A stretch of DNA of 64,000 nt from Pelomonas margarita (GTDB lineage Bacteria; Pseudomonadota; Gammaproteobacteria; Burkholderiales; Burkholderiaceae_C): positions 1 to 64,000 of the forward strand of contig NZ_JBIGHW010000005.1 in NCBI RefSeq assembly GCF_043555875.1. Reading direction: 5' to 3'. The position numbers were made by a program, and so were the translations under genes. Position 1 is the first letter of the stretch. The number at the start of each line of letters is the position of its first letter. Of this stretch, positions 8,378 through 17,337 are shown piece after piece. The notes beneath the pieces were generated by a model. It saw only the letters and a list, made by a program, of their open reading frames with translations. It did not search any database and was not told the DNA's origin.

Positions 8378-9916
8378 ATGAAATACAGCGACCTGCGGGA
8401 CTTCATCGCCGGCTTAGAAGGATTGGGCGAACTCAAGCGCGTGCGTGAAAAAGTCTCGCCCGTGCTGGAGATGACAGCCCTCAGCGACCGCGTGCTGCGG
8501 GCGGGCGGACCGGCCCTGTTGTTCGAGAACCCAGCGGGGCATGCCACCCCGGCCTTGACCAATCTTTTTGGGACAACGCGTCGCGTCGCATTGGGCATGG
8601 GCGCTGAGTCTCTGGCCGATTTGAGGGATGTGGGGCGGGTGCTGGCCAGCCTCAAGGAACCCGAGCCGCCCAAAGGATTGAAGGACGCCGGGAAACTGCT
8701 GCAGATGGCCAAGGCGCTGTGGGACATGAAGCCTGCCGTGCAGCGCAAGGCGCCGTGCCAGGAGGAGGTGTTCGCAGGCGCGGACATCGACCTTGGCCGC
8801 CTGCCCATCCAGCATTGCTGGCCGGACGACGCAGCCCCCCTGATCACGTGGGGTCTGGTCATCACGCGCGGCCCGACGCGCACGCGCCAAAACCTCGGCA
8901 TCTACCGCCAGCAGCTCATCGGGCCGCGTCAGGTCATCATGCGTTGGCTCGCACACCGTGGTGGCGCATTGGACTTCCGCGACTTCGCATTGGCGAACCC
9001 CGGCCAGCCATTCCCCATCGCCGTGGCGCTGGGCGCGGACCCGGCCACCATCCTCGGCGCTGTCACGCCGGTGCCGGACAGCCTGTCCGAGTACCAGTTC
9101 GCCGGCCTGCTGCGTGGGTCGCGGACGGAACTGGTCAACACCGGCGTCGGCGGCGACAAGCCGCTGCAGGCACCGGCTTCCGCCGAGATCGTGCTGGAAG
9201 GCCACATCCCGCCCGCGCCCCCCGGCTACACCGGCGTCAGCGAGCGTGGCGTGCCGCTGAAAGAGAAGGGCGGCTACCTGCACGCGCTGGAAGGTCCGTT
9301 TGGCGACCACACCGGTTACTACAACGAGCAGGACTGGTTCCCCGTCTTCGAGATCACGCGCCAAACCCAGCGCGCTAACCCCATCTACCACTCCACTTAC
9401 ACGGGCAAGCCGCCGGACGAACCGGCCATCCTGGGCGTGGCACTGAACGAAGTCTTCGTGCCCATCTTGCAGAAGCAGTTCCCGGAGATCGTCGACTTCT
9501 ACCTGCCACCCGAGGGCTGCAGCTACCGTATGGCCGTCGTGTCCATCAAAAAGAGCTACCCCGGCCACGCCAAGCGGCTGATGTTCGGCATCTGGAGCTT
9601 CCTGCGCCAGTTCATGTACACCAAGTTCATCTTCGTCGTGGACGACGACATCGACACGCGCAACTGGCAGGAAGTGATCTGGGCGATCACGACGCGCATG
9701 GACCCGGTGCGCGACACGACGCTGGTGGACAGCACGCCCATCGACTACCTGGACTTCGCGTCGCCCGTCAGCGGCCTGGGCGGCAAGATGGGACTGGACG
9801 CCACCAACAAATGGCCCGGCGAGACCGACCGCGAATGGGGCCGCGGCATCACGTTGCCGGCGGACGTCAGCGCGCGCGCCGAAACGCTATACGGACAACT
9901 CTTCTTGAAGCCGTGA
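8378..9916 (+). CDS. ubiD: UbiD-type 3-polyprenyl-4-hydroxybenzoate decarboxylase
   Basis: The 512-residue protein begins MKYSDLRDFIAGLEGLGEL, the standard start of UbiD. The sequence LFENPAGHATPALTNLFGT, the RQNLGIYRQQLIG segment and the C-terminal FIFVVDDDIDTRNWQEVIWA with TSP-like DSTPIDYLDFASP are diagnostic. The enzyme removes CO2 from the ubiquinone precursor using prenylated FMN supplied by UbiX, which is not in this window. It stands alone and diverges from the transglycosylase across about 220 bp. A good intrinsic terminator follows at 10032. Confidence 0.96.
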   Translation: MKYSDLRDFIAGLEGLGELKRVREKVSPVLEMTALSDRVLRAGGPALLFENPAGHATPALTNLFGTTRRVALGMGAESLADLRDVGRVLASLKEPEPPKGLKDAGKLLQMAKALWDMKPAVQRKAPCQEEVFAGADIDLGRLPIQHCWPDDAAPLITWGLVITRGPTRTRQNLGIYRQQLIGPRQVIMRWLAHRGGALDFRDFALANPGQPFPIAVALGADPATILGAVTPVPDSLSEYQFAGLLRGSRTELVNTGVGGDKPLQAPASAEIVLEGHIPPAPPGYTGVSERGVPLKEKGGYLHALEGPFGDHTGYYNEQDWFPVFEITRQTQRANPIYHSTYTGKPPDEPAILGVALNEVFVPILQKQFPEIVDFYLPPEGCSYRMAVVSIKKSYPGHAKRLMFGIWSFLRQFMYTKFIFVVDDDIDTRNWQEVIWAITTRMDPVRDTTLVDSTPIDYLDFASPVSGLGGKMGLDATNKWPGETDREWGRGITLPADVSARAETLYGQLFLKP

Positions 9917-10031
9917 CGCTGCTCGCCTATCTTTGTCAGGCCTTTTGAGGCAAATCCTCTGGCGCAATCTTTGCGCGCCAGGAGCCCAGGGGCAGATCGC
10001 CTCTGAGCCCCAAGGTGGCATCGCCACCCGA

Positions 10032-10064
10032 CCCCGCCCGGCCCGCAAGCCCGGCGGGGTTTCT
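10032..10064 (+). terminator. Intrinsic terminator after ubiD
   Basis: A perfect 7-bp stem CCCCGCC / GGCGGGG (10032-10038 and 10053-10059) encloses a 14-base loop and is followed by TTTCT. It lies between ubiD and the convergent ydcF-type gene, whose stop is at 10069. The T-run is weak, so activity for the minus-strand gene is unlikely. Confidence 0.7.
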
Positions 10065-10068
10065 ACTT

Positions 10069-10860
10069 CTAGCGGCCGCCCACGCGGGCCATCGCTTCAT
10101 AGACGACGTAGCGCACGCGTTCGAAGCCGCTGTGGCTCGGGCACCAGTCGTCCCAGCTCATAGGGCCGGCTGCCCGCAGCCCGACGGGCGCGGCCACGAT
10201 GCGCAGGCCCAGCGATGCGGCCTGGGCCTCGAAGGCGCGCAGCGCCCGCGCCATGTGCTCCTCGTGCGTGACGAGCAGCACCTGCCGCACGCCGTCCTGC
10301 GCCAGCAGCGGCAGCGTGTTGGCGGCGTTTTCCCGGGTGTCCCGCGAACGACCTTCGGCCCAGCGCAAGGGCAGGCCGTAGTCCTCCTGCGCCACGCGGC
10401 TGACGATGCTGGCCTCCGACTGCTGCAACTCCCTGGCCGTCCACCCGATACCGCCGGTGAAACCCAGCGGCCAGCCCGTGCGGCGCGCCAGCCAGACACC
10501 GTAGGCTAAGCGCTCGGCAGTGATCGCCTTCGGCCGGCCCATGCCGTACTCCGGCGCCTGGCGGCGCACGCCGCCGCCGAGCACCAGCACGGCGCCATCG
10601 CGTTGCTCCTTCAGCGCATCAACCTGGGCCGGCGTCAGCAGCGGCGGCTGGCCGGCCAGGCGGCTCAACGCCTCGCCAGTCGCCTCGGTGGCGGACAGCC
10701 ATGCCAGCACCAGGCCCAGTGCCAGCAAACTGCCGCCGCCGCGACGCGCCTGCTTCAGGCGCCAGCCGCCCCAGGCGGCCAGCAGCAGCATCGGCGCCGG
10801 TGGCAGCGCGAGCACCAGCAGTAGCGTCTTGAAACCTGAATAGTCGAGGGGAAAGCTCAC
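10069..10860 (-). CDS. YdcF/ElyC-family (DUF218) membrane protein
   Basis: The likely start is GTG at 10860, giving 263 residues. Hydrophobic segments fill the first 75 residues. The DUF218 domain follows: AVLVLGGGVRRQAPEYG, TAERLAYGVWLARRTGWPL, GFTGG, SRDTRENAANTLPLL and VLLVTHEEHMARALRAFE. Relatives (YdcF, ElyC, SanA) are envelope proteins; the chemistry is unsettled. Its start lies 36 bp from the divergent DUF748 gene. The frame stays open far upstream, but the extension overlaps that gene and lacks domain sequence, so it is left out. Confidence 0.8.
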   Translation of the reverse strand: MSFPLDYSGFKTLLLVLALPPAPMLLLAAWGGWRLKQARRGGGSLLALGLVLAWLSATEATGEALSRLAGQPPLLTPAQVDALKEQRDGAVLVLGGGVRRQAPEYGMGRPKAITAERLAYGVWLARRTGWPLGFTGGIGWTARELQQSEASIVSRVAQEDYGLPLRWAEGRSRDTRENAANTLPLLAQDGVRQVLLVTHEEHMARALRAFEAQAASLGLRIVAAPVGLRAAGPMSWDDWCPSHSGFERVRYVVYEAMARVGGR

Positions 10861-10896
10861 GGCGCCATCATCGTCGACATCAATAATGCGGCCGCC

Positions 10897-13800
10897 GTGA
10901 TGCCTGTTTCCCGCTCCCCCTTCCGTATCGCCCTCTGGACCCTGGTCGGCCTGTCGGCCCTGGTCTCGCTGCTGCTGCTCATCGTCACCCTCGCGCTGCC
11001 AGGGTGGATGGCGGGCCGCGGCGTGGCGCTGGCCAGCGAGGCGCTGGGCCGGCCCGTGCGCATCGAGCAGGCGCACTTCCAGCCCTGGCGGTTGGCCGTG
11101 GTGCTGGACGGCCTGCAGATTGACGCCGCCAAACCGGGCCAGCCACCGCTGTTCACGCTCGTCCGGCTGGACGCGGCGCTGTCGCTGCGTTCGCTGCTGC
11201 GCGGCCATGTCGTCATCGAATCGCTTGCGCTGGACCAGCCGGTGCTGCGTGTCGCCCGGCTGGCCGAGGGGCGCTACGACATCGACGATCTGCTGCAGCG
11301 TTTCGCCACCCAGCCCGGCACGCCGCCGAGCGAGGACACCGAGTTCGCCGTCTACAACATCGAGCTCAGCGACGGCCGGGTGCTGTTTGACGACCGGCCC
11401 GTGCAGCGCCGACACGAGCTTGCCCAGCTGCGGCTGGCGCTGCCCTTCGTGTCGACGCTGGAGGCGGACGTGAAGGTCCAGGTGCAGCCCCACCTGAGCG
11501 GCCGCCTGGACGGCGTCGCCTTCGACAGCCGCGCCGAGGCGCTGCCGTTTGAAGACGACGCCAGCGCGCGCCTGTCCTTCAAGCTGGCCGGGCTGGACCT
11601 CGCGCCGCTGGCGGCTTACCTGCCGGCCAGCCTGCCACTGCGCCTCGCGGCAGGCCGGCTCGACCTGGATCTCGCACTGGACTTCGCCGAACGCACCGGC
11701 AAGCCGCCCAACGTCAAACTCAGCGGCGACGTGCAGTTGCACGAGTTGGCGCTGACGCAGCCGGACGGTCAGCCGCTGCTGGGCTTGAAACGTCTGCGGC
11801 TGCCGCTGACCGATGTGCAGCCGCTGCAACGCCAGCTGGGCTTCGGGCAGGTGGTGCTGGCGTCGCCCCGCGCCTGGCTGCGCCCGCTGTCCAGCCCCAC
11901 GCCTGCCAGCGCCGGCACTGGCGCGCCGTGGACGCTGTCCGCGGCCGGGCTGCAGCTCAGCGACGGCAGCTTCACGGCGGGCGAGGTGGCGCTGTCGGCC
12001 ATCGAGCTCAAGGTCGGTGCGGCCACCTGGCCTCTGAGGCAGCCCGTGTCGATGGACGCCAGCCTGCGCCTGGATAACGCCACGTTGAGCGCCCAGGCCC
12101 GCTTGTCACCCCAGATGCTGGAGGCGAACGCCGAATTGCAGGACCTGGCCGTGCAACAGCTGGCTGCCTGGCTGCCGCTGCCCGGCGGTGTCAGGCTCGC
12201 GGCCGGCCTGTCTGGCAGGGTGACGCTGCGCGTGGAGAAACCGCTGGAGGACGTGGCCGTCAACCGTGCGCGGCTGACGCTGCGCGACTGGCGGGTTGAC
12301 GACGCCCGGCTCACGCTCGCCGGCAAACCGGTGCTGACGCTGGCCGGTGCGCGTCTCGATCAGGCGGAGGTCGACCTGGGCCCGCGCCTGCTGCGCGCTG
12401 GCACGCTCAAGCTGGACGCCCCGCGTGCGCAACTGGCCCGTGAGGCAGATGGACGCATCGACCTGCTGGCGCTGCAGCCCGCCGAGCCCGCCGTGTCAGC
12501 CCCTGCGCCCAGCCCGGCGTGGTCGCTGCGCCTGGCCGGCCTACAGGTCGAGCGGGGCGCACTGCGCTGGCGTGATGCGGCCGTGCCGGCCGGCGTGGCG
12601 CCGGTGGCCGTGGCGGTGGAGCCGCTGAATCTGCAGCTCGGCGCACTGACTTGGCCTGCCACCGCGCCCGTTCAGGCGCAATTCAGCGTTCAGCTGGCCG
12701 CGCTGGGCGCCAATGACAGGCCCGTGGCGGCCAGCGCCGGCAGCCTGCGCTGGCAGGGCAGGCTGGGCCTCGCGCCGCTGTCTGCGGCTGGCAGCCTGCG
12801 AGCCCAGGCGCTGCCACTGCGCTTGCTGGACGCCTACCTCGACCCCGCCTGGGGCGTGCAGATCGAGCGCGCCGAGCTGGGTTTCGCCACTGAACTGCAG
12901 GCGACGCAGCAGCCCGATGGCGCCTGGCAGGCCTCACTGACGGGTGACATGCGCATCGGCCCGCTGGCGTTGGCGCAGACGCGGCTCATCGACGGCCGAC
13001 GGGTCACCGGTGAGGACCTGTTGAGCTGGCAGGTGCTGCAGCTGGACGGCCTGCGGCTTGCGCTTGCGCCCGGCGCGCCGCCACGGCTGGCGGTGCGTGA
13101 CGCCCAGCTGGACGACGCCTACGCACGTCTCATCGTCGACGAGGCGGGGCGCTTCAACCTGCGCGACCTCGGTCCGGCGCGAGCGGCTTCGGCGCCCGAG
13201 CCCGCTGTCGCGACCGCGTCTGCCGCCTCGGCACCACCGCCCGAGATCGCTGTCGAGCGCATCCGCGTGCAACGCGTAACCGTGGACTTCAACGACCGCT
13301 TCGTGAAGCCCAGCTACAGCGCGCGGCTGACCGAGCTGCAGGGATCGCTCGGCGCGTTCTCGACCGCAGCGGCCGCCATGGCGCCGCTGACCGTGCGTGG
13401 CAAGGTCGCCGGCACCGGACTGCTGGAGATCGACGGCCAGCTCAGGCCCGGCAGCCCGCCAGCGCTGGACATCCGCGCCAACGCGAGCGACATCGAGCTC
13501 GCGCCGCTGTCCACCTACGCGGGCAAGTACGCCGGCCACGCCATCGAGCGCGGCAAGCTGTCGGCGCGGCTGGCCTACCAGGTCGATACAAGCGGCCAGC
13601 TCGTGGCTAGCAACCAGATCATCCTGAACCAGCTGACGTTCGGCGAGCGTGTGGAAAGCCCGGACGCGACCTCTTTGCCGGTGCGCTTCGCCCTGGCACT
13701 GCTGAAGGATGGCAACGGCGTCATCGACCTCAACCTGCCCGTCAGCGGTTCGCTGAACGACCCGGAGTTCAGCATCGGCGGCCTGGTGTGGAAGCTGTTC

Positions 13801-14364
13801 CTGAACCTGACGGCCAAGGCGCTGACCTCGCCGTTCTCGCTGTTCACCGGCAGCGATGCGCCCGAGGAAGCCCAGGTCGCCTTCGCGCCGGCCAGCACCA
13901 CGCTGGCCAGCACCGATCAGCTGGACCGTATCGCCCGGCTTTTGACCGACAAGCCCGGCGTGCAACTCACGCTGACCGGATGGGCCGATGCCGAGAGCGA
14001 GATTCCCGCGCTGCGTGAGCAGCGGCTGGCCGTTGCACTGAAGGCCGAGAACGCCGCCACGCCCGAGGCTGCACTCAAGCGCCTGTACACCGCCACCCCA
14101 TTGCCCAACAAGCCGCGCAACCTGCTGGGCCTGGCCCAGGACCTGCCGCCCGCTCAGATGCGCGGCCTGCTGATGGCCAGCTACGCGGTGGACGACGAGG
14201 CGCTGCGCCAACTGGCCGTGGCCCGCGCGGTGGCCGTGCGGGACGCACTGCTCGCCCGTGGCGCGCCCAATGCCCGCGTCTTCCTGGCCGCGCCCAAGCT
14301 CTGCGACGGGGCTTGCGCGACCGGCTGGCGCCCCCATGTCGAGCTGTCGCTCGCAGCCCACTGA
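10897..14364 (+). CDS. AsmA-like DUF748 outer-membrane biogenesis protein
   Basis: The protein has about 1155 residues and starts at GTG 10897 or ATG 10900. A single N-terminal membrane helix (ALWTLVGLSALVSLLLLIVTLAL) is followed by a long beta-rich body with DUF748 signatures, e.g. YDIDDLLQRFA, LSDGRVLFDDRPV and VDFNDRFVKPSYSARLTELQG. The C-terminus (about 990-1155) resembles an OmpA-like segment (VAFAPASTTLASTDQLDRIA, TLTGWADAESE). Proteins of the AsmA superfamily bridge the periplasm and are implicated in phospholipid transport to the outer membrane; that role is inferred. No close operon partner upstream; msrA follows after 10 bp. Confidence 0.85.
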   Translation: MMPVSRSPFRIALWTLVGLSALVSLLLLIVTLALPGWMAGRGVALASEALGRPVRIEQAHFQPWRLAVVLDGLQIDAAKPGQPPLFTLVRLDAALSLRSLLRGHVVIESLALDQPVLRVARLAEGRYDIDDLLQRFATQPGTPPSEDTEFAVYNIELSDGRVLFDDRPVQRRHELAQLRLALPFVSTLEADVKVQVQPHLSGRLDGVAFDSRAEALPFEDDASARLSFKLAGLDLAPLAAYLPASLPLRLAAGRLDLDLALDFAERTGKPPNVKLSGDVQLHELALTQPDGQPLLGLKRLRLPLTDVQPLQRQLGFGQVVLASPRAWLRPLSSPTPASAGTGAPWTLSAAGLQLSDGSFTAGEVALSAIELKVGAATWPLRQPVSMDASLRLDNATLSAQARLSPQMLEANAELQDLAVQQLAAWLPLPGGVRLAAGLSGRVTLRVEKPLEDVAVNRARLTLRDWRVDDARLTLAGKPVLTLAGARLDQAEVDLGPRLLRAGTLKLDAPRAQLAREADGRIDLLALQPAEPAVSAPAPSPAWSLRLAGLQVERGALRWRDAAVPAGVAPVAVAVEPLNLQLGALTWPATAPVQAQFSVQLAALGANDRPVAASAGSLRWQGRLGLAPLSAAGSLRAQALPLRLLDAYLDPAWGVQIERAELGFATELQATQQPDGAWQASLTGDMRIGPLALAQTRLIDGRRVTGEDLLSWQVLQLDGLRLALAPGAPPRLAVRDAQLDDAYARLIVDEAGRFNLRDLGPARAASAPEPAVATASAASAPPPEIAVERIRVQRVTVDFNDRFVKPSYSARLTELQGSLGAFSTAAAAMAPLTVRGKVAGTGLLEIDGQLRPGSPPALDIRANASDIELAPLSTYAGKYAGHAIERGKLSARLAYQVDTSGQLVASNQIILNQLTFGERVESPDATSLPVRFALALLKDGNGVIDLNLPVSGSLNDPEFSIGGLVWKLFLNLTAKALTSPFSLFTGSDAPEEAQVAFAPASTTLASTDQLDRIARLLTDKPGVQLTLTGWADAESEIPALREQRLAVALKAENAATPEAALKRLYTATPLPNKPRNLLGLAQDLPPAQMRGLLMASYAVDDEALRQLAVARAVAVRDALLARGAPNARVFLAAPKLCDGACATGWRPHVELSLAAH

Positions 14365-14374
14365 AAGGCAACAC

Positions 14375-14902
14375 ATGACTCTCGAACGCATCACGCTAGC
14401 CGGCGGTTGTTTCTGGTGCTTGGAGGCCGTCTACGAGCACGTGCGCGGCGTGCACCGAGTGGAGAGCGGCTACAGCAATGGCGCGCATCCCAGCCCGAAC
14501 TACGAGCAGGTCTGCAGTGGCACCACCGGCCATGCCGAGGTCGTGCGGCTGGATTTCGATCCCGCCGTCGTGTCGCTGCGCGAGCTGCTGGAGGTGTTCT
14601 TCACCATCCACGACCCGACGACGCTGAACCGCCAGGGCGCCGACGTCGGGACGCAGTACCGCTCGGCCATCTACTGGCACACCGAGGCGCAGCGCGCTCT
14701 GGCGGCCGAGGTCATCCGGGAGGCCAATGAGCACCACGGCGGCCGCGTCGTCACCGAACTGCAACCCGAGACCAACTACCACCCGGCCGAGGCATACCAC
14801 CAGCATTACTACGCCCGCCACCCGGATCAGGGCTACTGCGCATTCGTCGTTGCCAGCAAGGTGGACAAGTTCCTTGCCAGCTTCAAGCGCCTCGTCAAAT
14901 GA
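14375..14902 (+). CDS. msrA: Peptide methionine-S-sulfoxide reductase MsrA
   Basis: The 175-residue protein starts at ATG 14375, with AAAGG about seven bases upstream. The catalytic motif GGCFWCLE lies at residues 10-17 with Cys12 as nucleophile, followed by VESGYSNG, YEQVCSGTTGHAEVV and the NRQGADVGTQYRSAIY and NYHPAEAYHQHYY motifs, all typical of MsrA. It reduces the S-epimer of methionine sulfoxide in oxidised proteins. It sits 10 bp after the DUF748 gene and overlaps the ABC ATPase by 4 bp. Confidence 0.97.
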   Translation: MTLERITLAGGCFWCLEAVYEHVRGVHRVESGYSNGAHPSPNYEQVCSGTTGHAEVVRLDFDPAVVSLRELLEVFFTIHDPTTLNRQGADVGTQYRSAIYWHTEAQRALAAEVIREANEHHGGRVVTELQPETNYHPAEAYHQHYYARHPDQGYCAFVVASKVDKFLASFKRLVK

Positions 14903-15621
14903 TGCTGGCCTGGGACGGGCTGAGCCACCGCTATGCCGGCGGCGCCGAGATGGCGTATGCGGACTTCCTGCTGCCCGCCGGCCGGCACCTGCTGCTGCGG
15001 GGCGTGTCGGGCTCGGGCAAGTCCACGCTGCTGGCCCTGCTGGCCGGTCTGCTGCGCGTTCAGCAGGGGCTGCTCAGCGTGGCGGGCACCGAACTGCAGA
15101 CCATGAATCCGCGCGCGCTGGACGCCTGGCGCGGTGCGACGCTGGGCGTCGTGCCGCAGCGGCTGCACCTCAGCGACGCGCTGACCGTGGCCGAGAACCT
15201 CGCGCTGCCGGCGCTGGCCGCAGGGCAGAGCGCTGACACGGCGCGGGCGGCCGAACTGCTCGCTGCGCTGGACATCGCCGACCTCGCCGGCCGCCGCCCA
15301 CACCAGCTCAGCGTGGGCCAAGCCCAGCGTGTGGCGCTGGCGCGCGCCCTGATGCGCCGGCCTCGGCTGTTGCTGGCCGACGAGCCCAGCGCCAGCCTGG
15401 ACGACGAACATGCGCTGCACATGCTGGCGCTGCTGCTCACCACGGCCGCGCGCGAGGGCTGCACGCTCATCATCGCCAGCCACGACGGCCGAGTTATTGA
15501 CGCGCTGGGCGACCGCGATGACGTGACCGAGCTGGTGTTGCCCGGCCGCACGCTGGACGGGCGGCCGACCGGCGGCTCATCAGACCGCACGACGCTTTGG
15601 GCCAGCGGGGTGACGCGATGA
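14899..15621 (+). CDS. ABC transporter ATP-binding protein (LolD/MacB type)
   Basis: The 240-residue protein has Walker A GVSGSGKST (35-43), the Q-loop region VVPQRLHLSDALTV, the signature LSVGQAQRVALARAL and Walker B RLLLADEPSASLDD. This layout is of the FtsE/LolD/MacB class that pairs with FtsX-fold permeases. It overlaps both neighbours by 4 bp (ATGA): msrA upstream and the permease downstream. The cargo is unknown; the downstream DUF3299 protein and the His-rich loop in the permease hint at metal handling. Confidence 0.92.
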   Translation: MMLAWDGLSHRYAGGAEMAYADFLLPAGRHLLLRGVSGSGKSTLLALLAGLLRVQQGLLSVAGTELQTMNPRALDAWRGATLGVVPQRLHLSDALTVAENLALPALAAGQSADTARAAELLAALDIADLAGRRPHQLSVGQAQRVALARALMRRPRLLLADEPSASLDDEHALHMLALLLTTAAREGCTLIIASHDGRVIDALGDRDDVTELVLPGRTLDGRPTGGSSDRTTLWASGVTR

Positions 15622-16823
15622 TGCGGCTGGCCTGGCGCTATCTTTGGTCGAGCCCGCTGACGACGGCGCTGAACCTGCTGCTACTGACCCTGGGCCTCGC
15701 GGCCGTGACCTTCGTGCTGCGCGCCAGCGCCCAGGTCGAGGCAGGGCTGCGGCGCGACCTCGCTGGCATCGACCTCGTCGTCGGCGCCAAGGGCAGCCCC
15801 ATGCAGATCATGCTGGCCGGCGTGTTCCACCTCGATGCGCCCACCGGCAACATCCCGCTGGCCACGCTGGATTTGCTGAAGCGCCAGCCGCTGGTGGCCG
15901 AGGCGGTGCCGCTGTCGCTGGGCGATTCGTTCCGCGGCTTTCGCATCGTCGGCACGACGCACGAGTACCTCGGGCTGTACGGCGCCAAGATCGGGCAGGG
16001 CACGTTGTGGGCACAACCCATGCAGGCCGTGTTGGGCGCCGAGGTGGCACGCGCGAGCGGCTTTAAGCCGGGCGACCGCTTCGCCGGCAGCCACGGCCTG
16101 GCCGGCGGTGATGACCATGGCGAGCATCAGTTCGAAGTCGTCGGCGTGCTGGCCGACTCGGGCAGCGTGCTGGACCGCCTCGTGCTGACCGACCTTGCCT
16201 CGGTCTGGGAGGTGCATGGCGAACACCACGCTGACGCGCACGAGGGCCACGACGCTCATCACGAGGAGGACGAGGCGCGCGAGATCACGCTCGCCCTGGT
16301 GCGCTACCGCAGTCCGCTGGGCGCCGCCATGCTGCCACGCTGGGTCAACGCGCAGGAGGGACTGCAGTCCGCTGCGCCGGCGCTGGAAACGGCCCGGCTG
16401 ATGCGTCTGGTGGGCGCCGGCACCGAGGTGCTGCGTGGCTTCGGCGTCGTGCTGCTGATCGCGGCGGGTCTGTCGGTCTGGGTCGCGCTGCTGCACGCGG
16501 TGCGCGCCCGCCAGGGCGACCTCGCCATGCTGCGCATGCTGGGCGCGCCGGCCCGGCGCATCGCCGCGCTCATCGCGCTGGAGGCATTGCTGCTGGCCGG
16601 GTTGGCCGCGGTGCTGGGCCTGGCGGCGGGCCATGGCCTCGTGGCCGGGCTGGAGCACCTGCTGGCCGAGCGGCAGTCGCTGCGGCTGGGCCAACTCGGC
16701 GTCAGCGAGGCCGAGTGGCTGGTGCCGCTGCTGGCCGGCGGCTTGGCGCTGCTGGCAGCGGCATGGCCGGCGTGGCGGGCCTACCGGCTGGATGTGACCA
16801 CGCTGCTGCAGGCGCCGCGCTGA
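15618..16823 (+). CDS. FtsX-like ABC transporter permease with His-rich loop
   Basis: Starting at ATG 15618, which overlaps the ATPase stop, the protein has 401 residues. It has one N-terminal membrane helix, a large periplasmic domain and three C-terminal helices (GFGVVLLIAAGLSVWVALL, IALIALEALLLAGLAAVLGL, WLVPLLAGGLALLAAAW), the MacB/FtsX topology. The periplasmic domain holds a dense His/Asp/Glu run (HGEHHADAHEGHDAHHEEDE, about residues 200-219) that could bind Zn, Ni or Cu. A similar ATPase/permease/DUF3299 gene set occurs in zinc-related loci of gammaproteobacteria; the analogy is from memory and unproved. Confidence 0.88.
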   Translation: MMRLAWRYLWSSPLTTALNLLLLTLGLAAVTFVLRASAQVEAGLRRDLAGIDLVVGAKGSPMQIMLAGVFHLDAPTGNIPLATLDLLKRQPLVAEAVPLSLGDSFRGFRIVGTTHEYLGLYGAKIGQGTLWAQPMQAVLGAEVARASGFKPGDRFAGSHGLAGGDDHGEHQFEVVGVLADSGSVLDRLVLTDLASVWEVHGEHHADAHEGHDAHHEEDEAREITLALVRYRSPLGAAMLPRWVNAQEGLQSAAPALETARLMRLVGAGTEVLRGFGVVLLIAAGLSVWVALLHAVRARQGDLAMLRMLGAPARRIAALIALEALLLAGLAAVLGLAAGHGLVAGLEHLLAERQSLRLGQLGVSEAEWLVPLLAGGLALLAAAWPAWRAYRLDVTTLLQAPR

Positions 16824-16842
16824 AGCCCGACAATCCGGCGCC

Positions 16843-17337
16843 ATGAAGTTCAAGACCGTCCTCGCCCTCTGCCTGGCCGCCTCGGCCGCCTCCGTCGCGT
16901 TCGCGCAGAGCCCGCCTGCCATGGGCCAGGGCCCCGGCTATCACGACCCGCGCAGCCCCTTCAAGCCGCTGGAGGAGCGTGCCGACATCCTGTCGTGGAA
17001 GCTGCTGTCCCAGGTGACGGCCCGGGCCGAGAAGAAGAAGCTGGTGCCGACTTTCCCGGCCGCCGTGCAGGCGCTGGACCGCAAGACGGTCAAGGTGCAG
17101 GGCTTCATGACGCCGCTGGAGGCGGGCGACAAGCAGCAGCATTTTCTGCTGTCGTCGGTGCCCACGAGCTGCTCCTTCTGCGTGCCCGCCGGCCCCGAGG
17201 GCATGGTGGAGGTGCGCACCAAGAAGCCCGTGCGCTACACGCTGGAGCCGGTCGTCGTCGAGGGCATGCTGGCCGTGCTGACCGACGACCCGTACGGCCT
17301 GTACTACCGCGTGGAAGATGGTCTGGCCGTCAACTGA
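16843..17337 (+). CDS. DUF3299 periplasmic protein
   Basis: The 164-residue protein has a clear Sec signal peptide (KFKTVLALCLAASAASVAFA, cleavage near residue 22). The body contains KTVKVQGFMTPLEAGDKQQH and FLLSSVPTSCSFCVPAGPEGM, the core of DUF3299, with two Cys in a CSFC arrangement that could ligate metal or form a disulfide. It lies 20 bp after the permease and probably shares the operon. The function is not established; a periplasmic accessory or metal-binding role is inferred from context. Confidence 0.8.
   Translation: MKFKTVLALCLAASAASVAFAQSPPAMGQGPGYHDPRSPFKPLEERADILSWKLLSQVTARAEKKKLVPTFPAAVQALDRKTVKVQGFMTPLEAGDKQQHFLLSSVPTSCSFCVPAGPEGMVEVRTKKPVRYTLEPVVVEGMLAVLTDDPYGLYYRVEDGLAVN

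Noticed and set aside
10861..11829. Upstream continuation of the YdcF-type reading frame, giving a 586-codon minus-strand frame
   Set aside because: It overlaps the start of the DUF748 gene in antisense, is Gln/Arg-rich as expected from GC-rich antisense DNA, and contains no domain. The gene is taken to start at GTG 10860.
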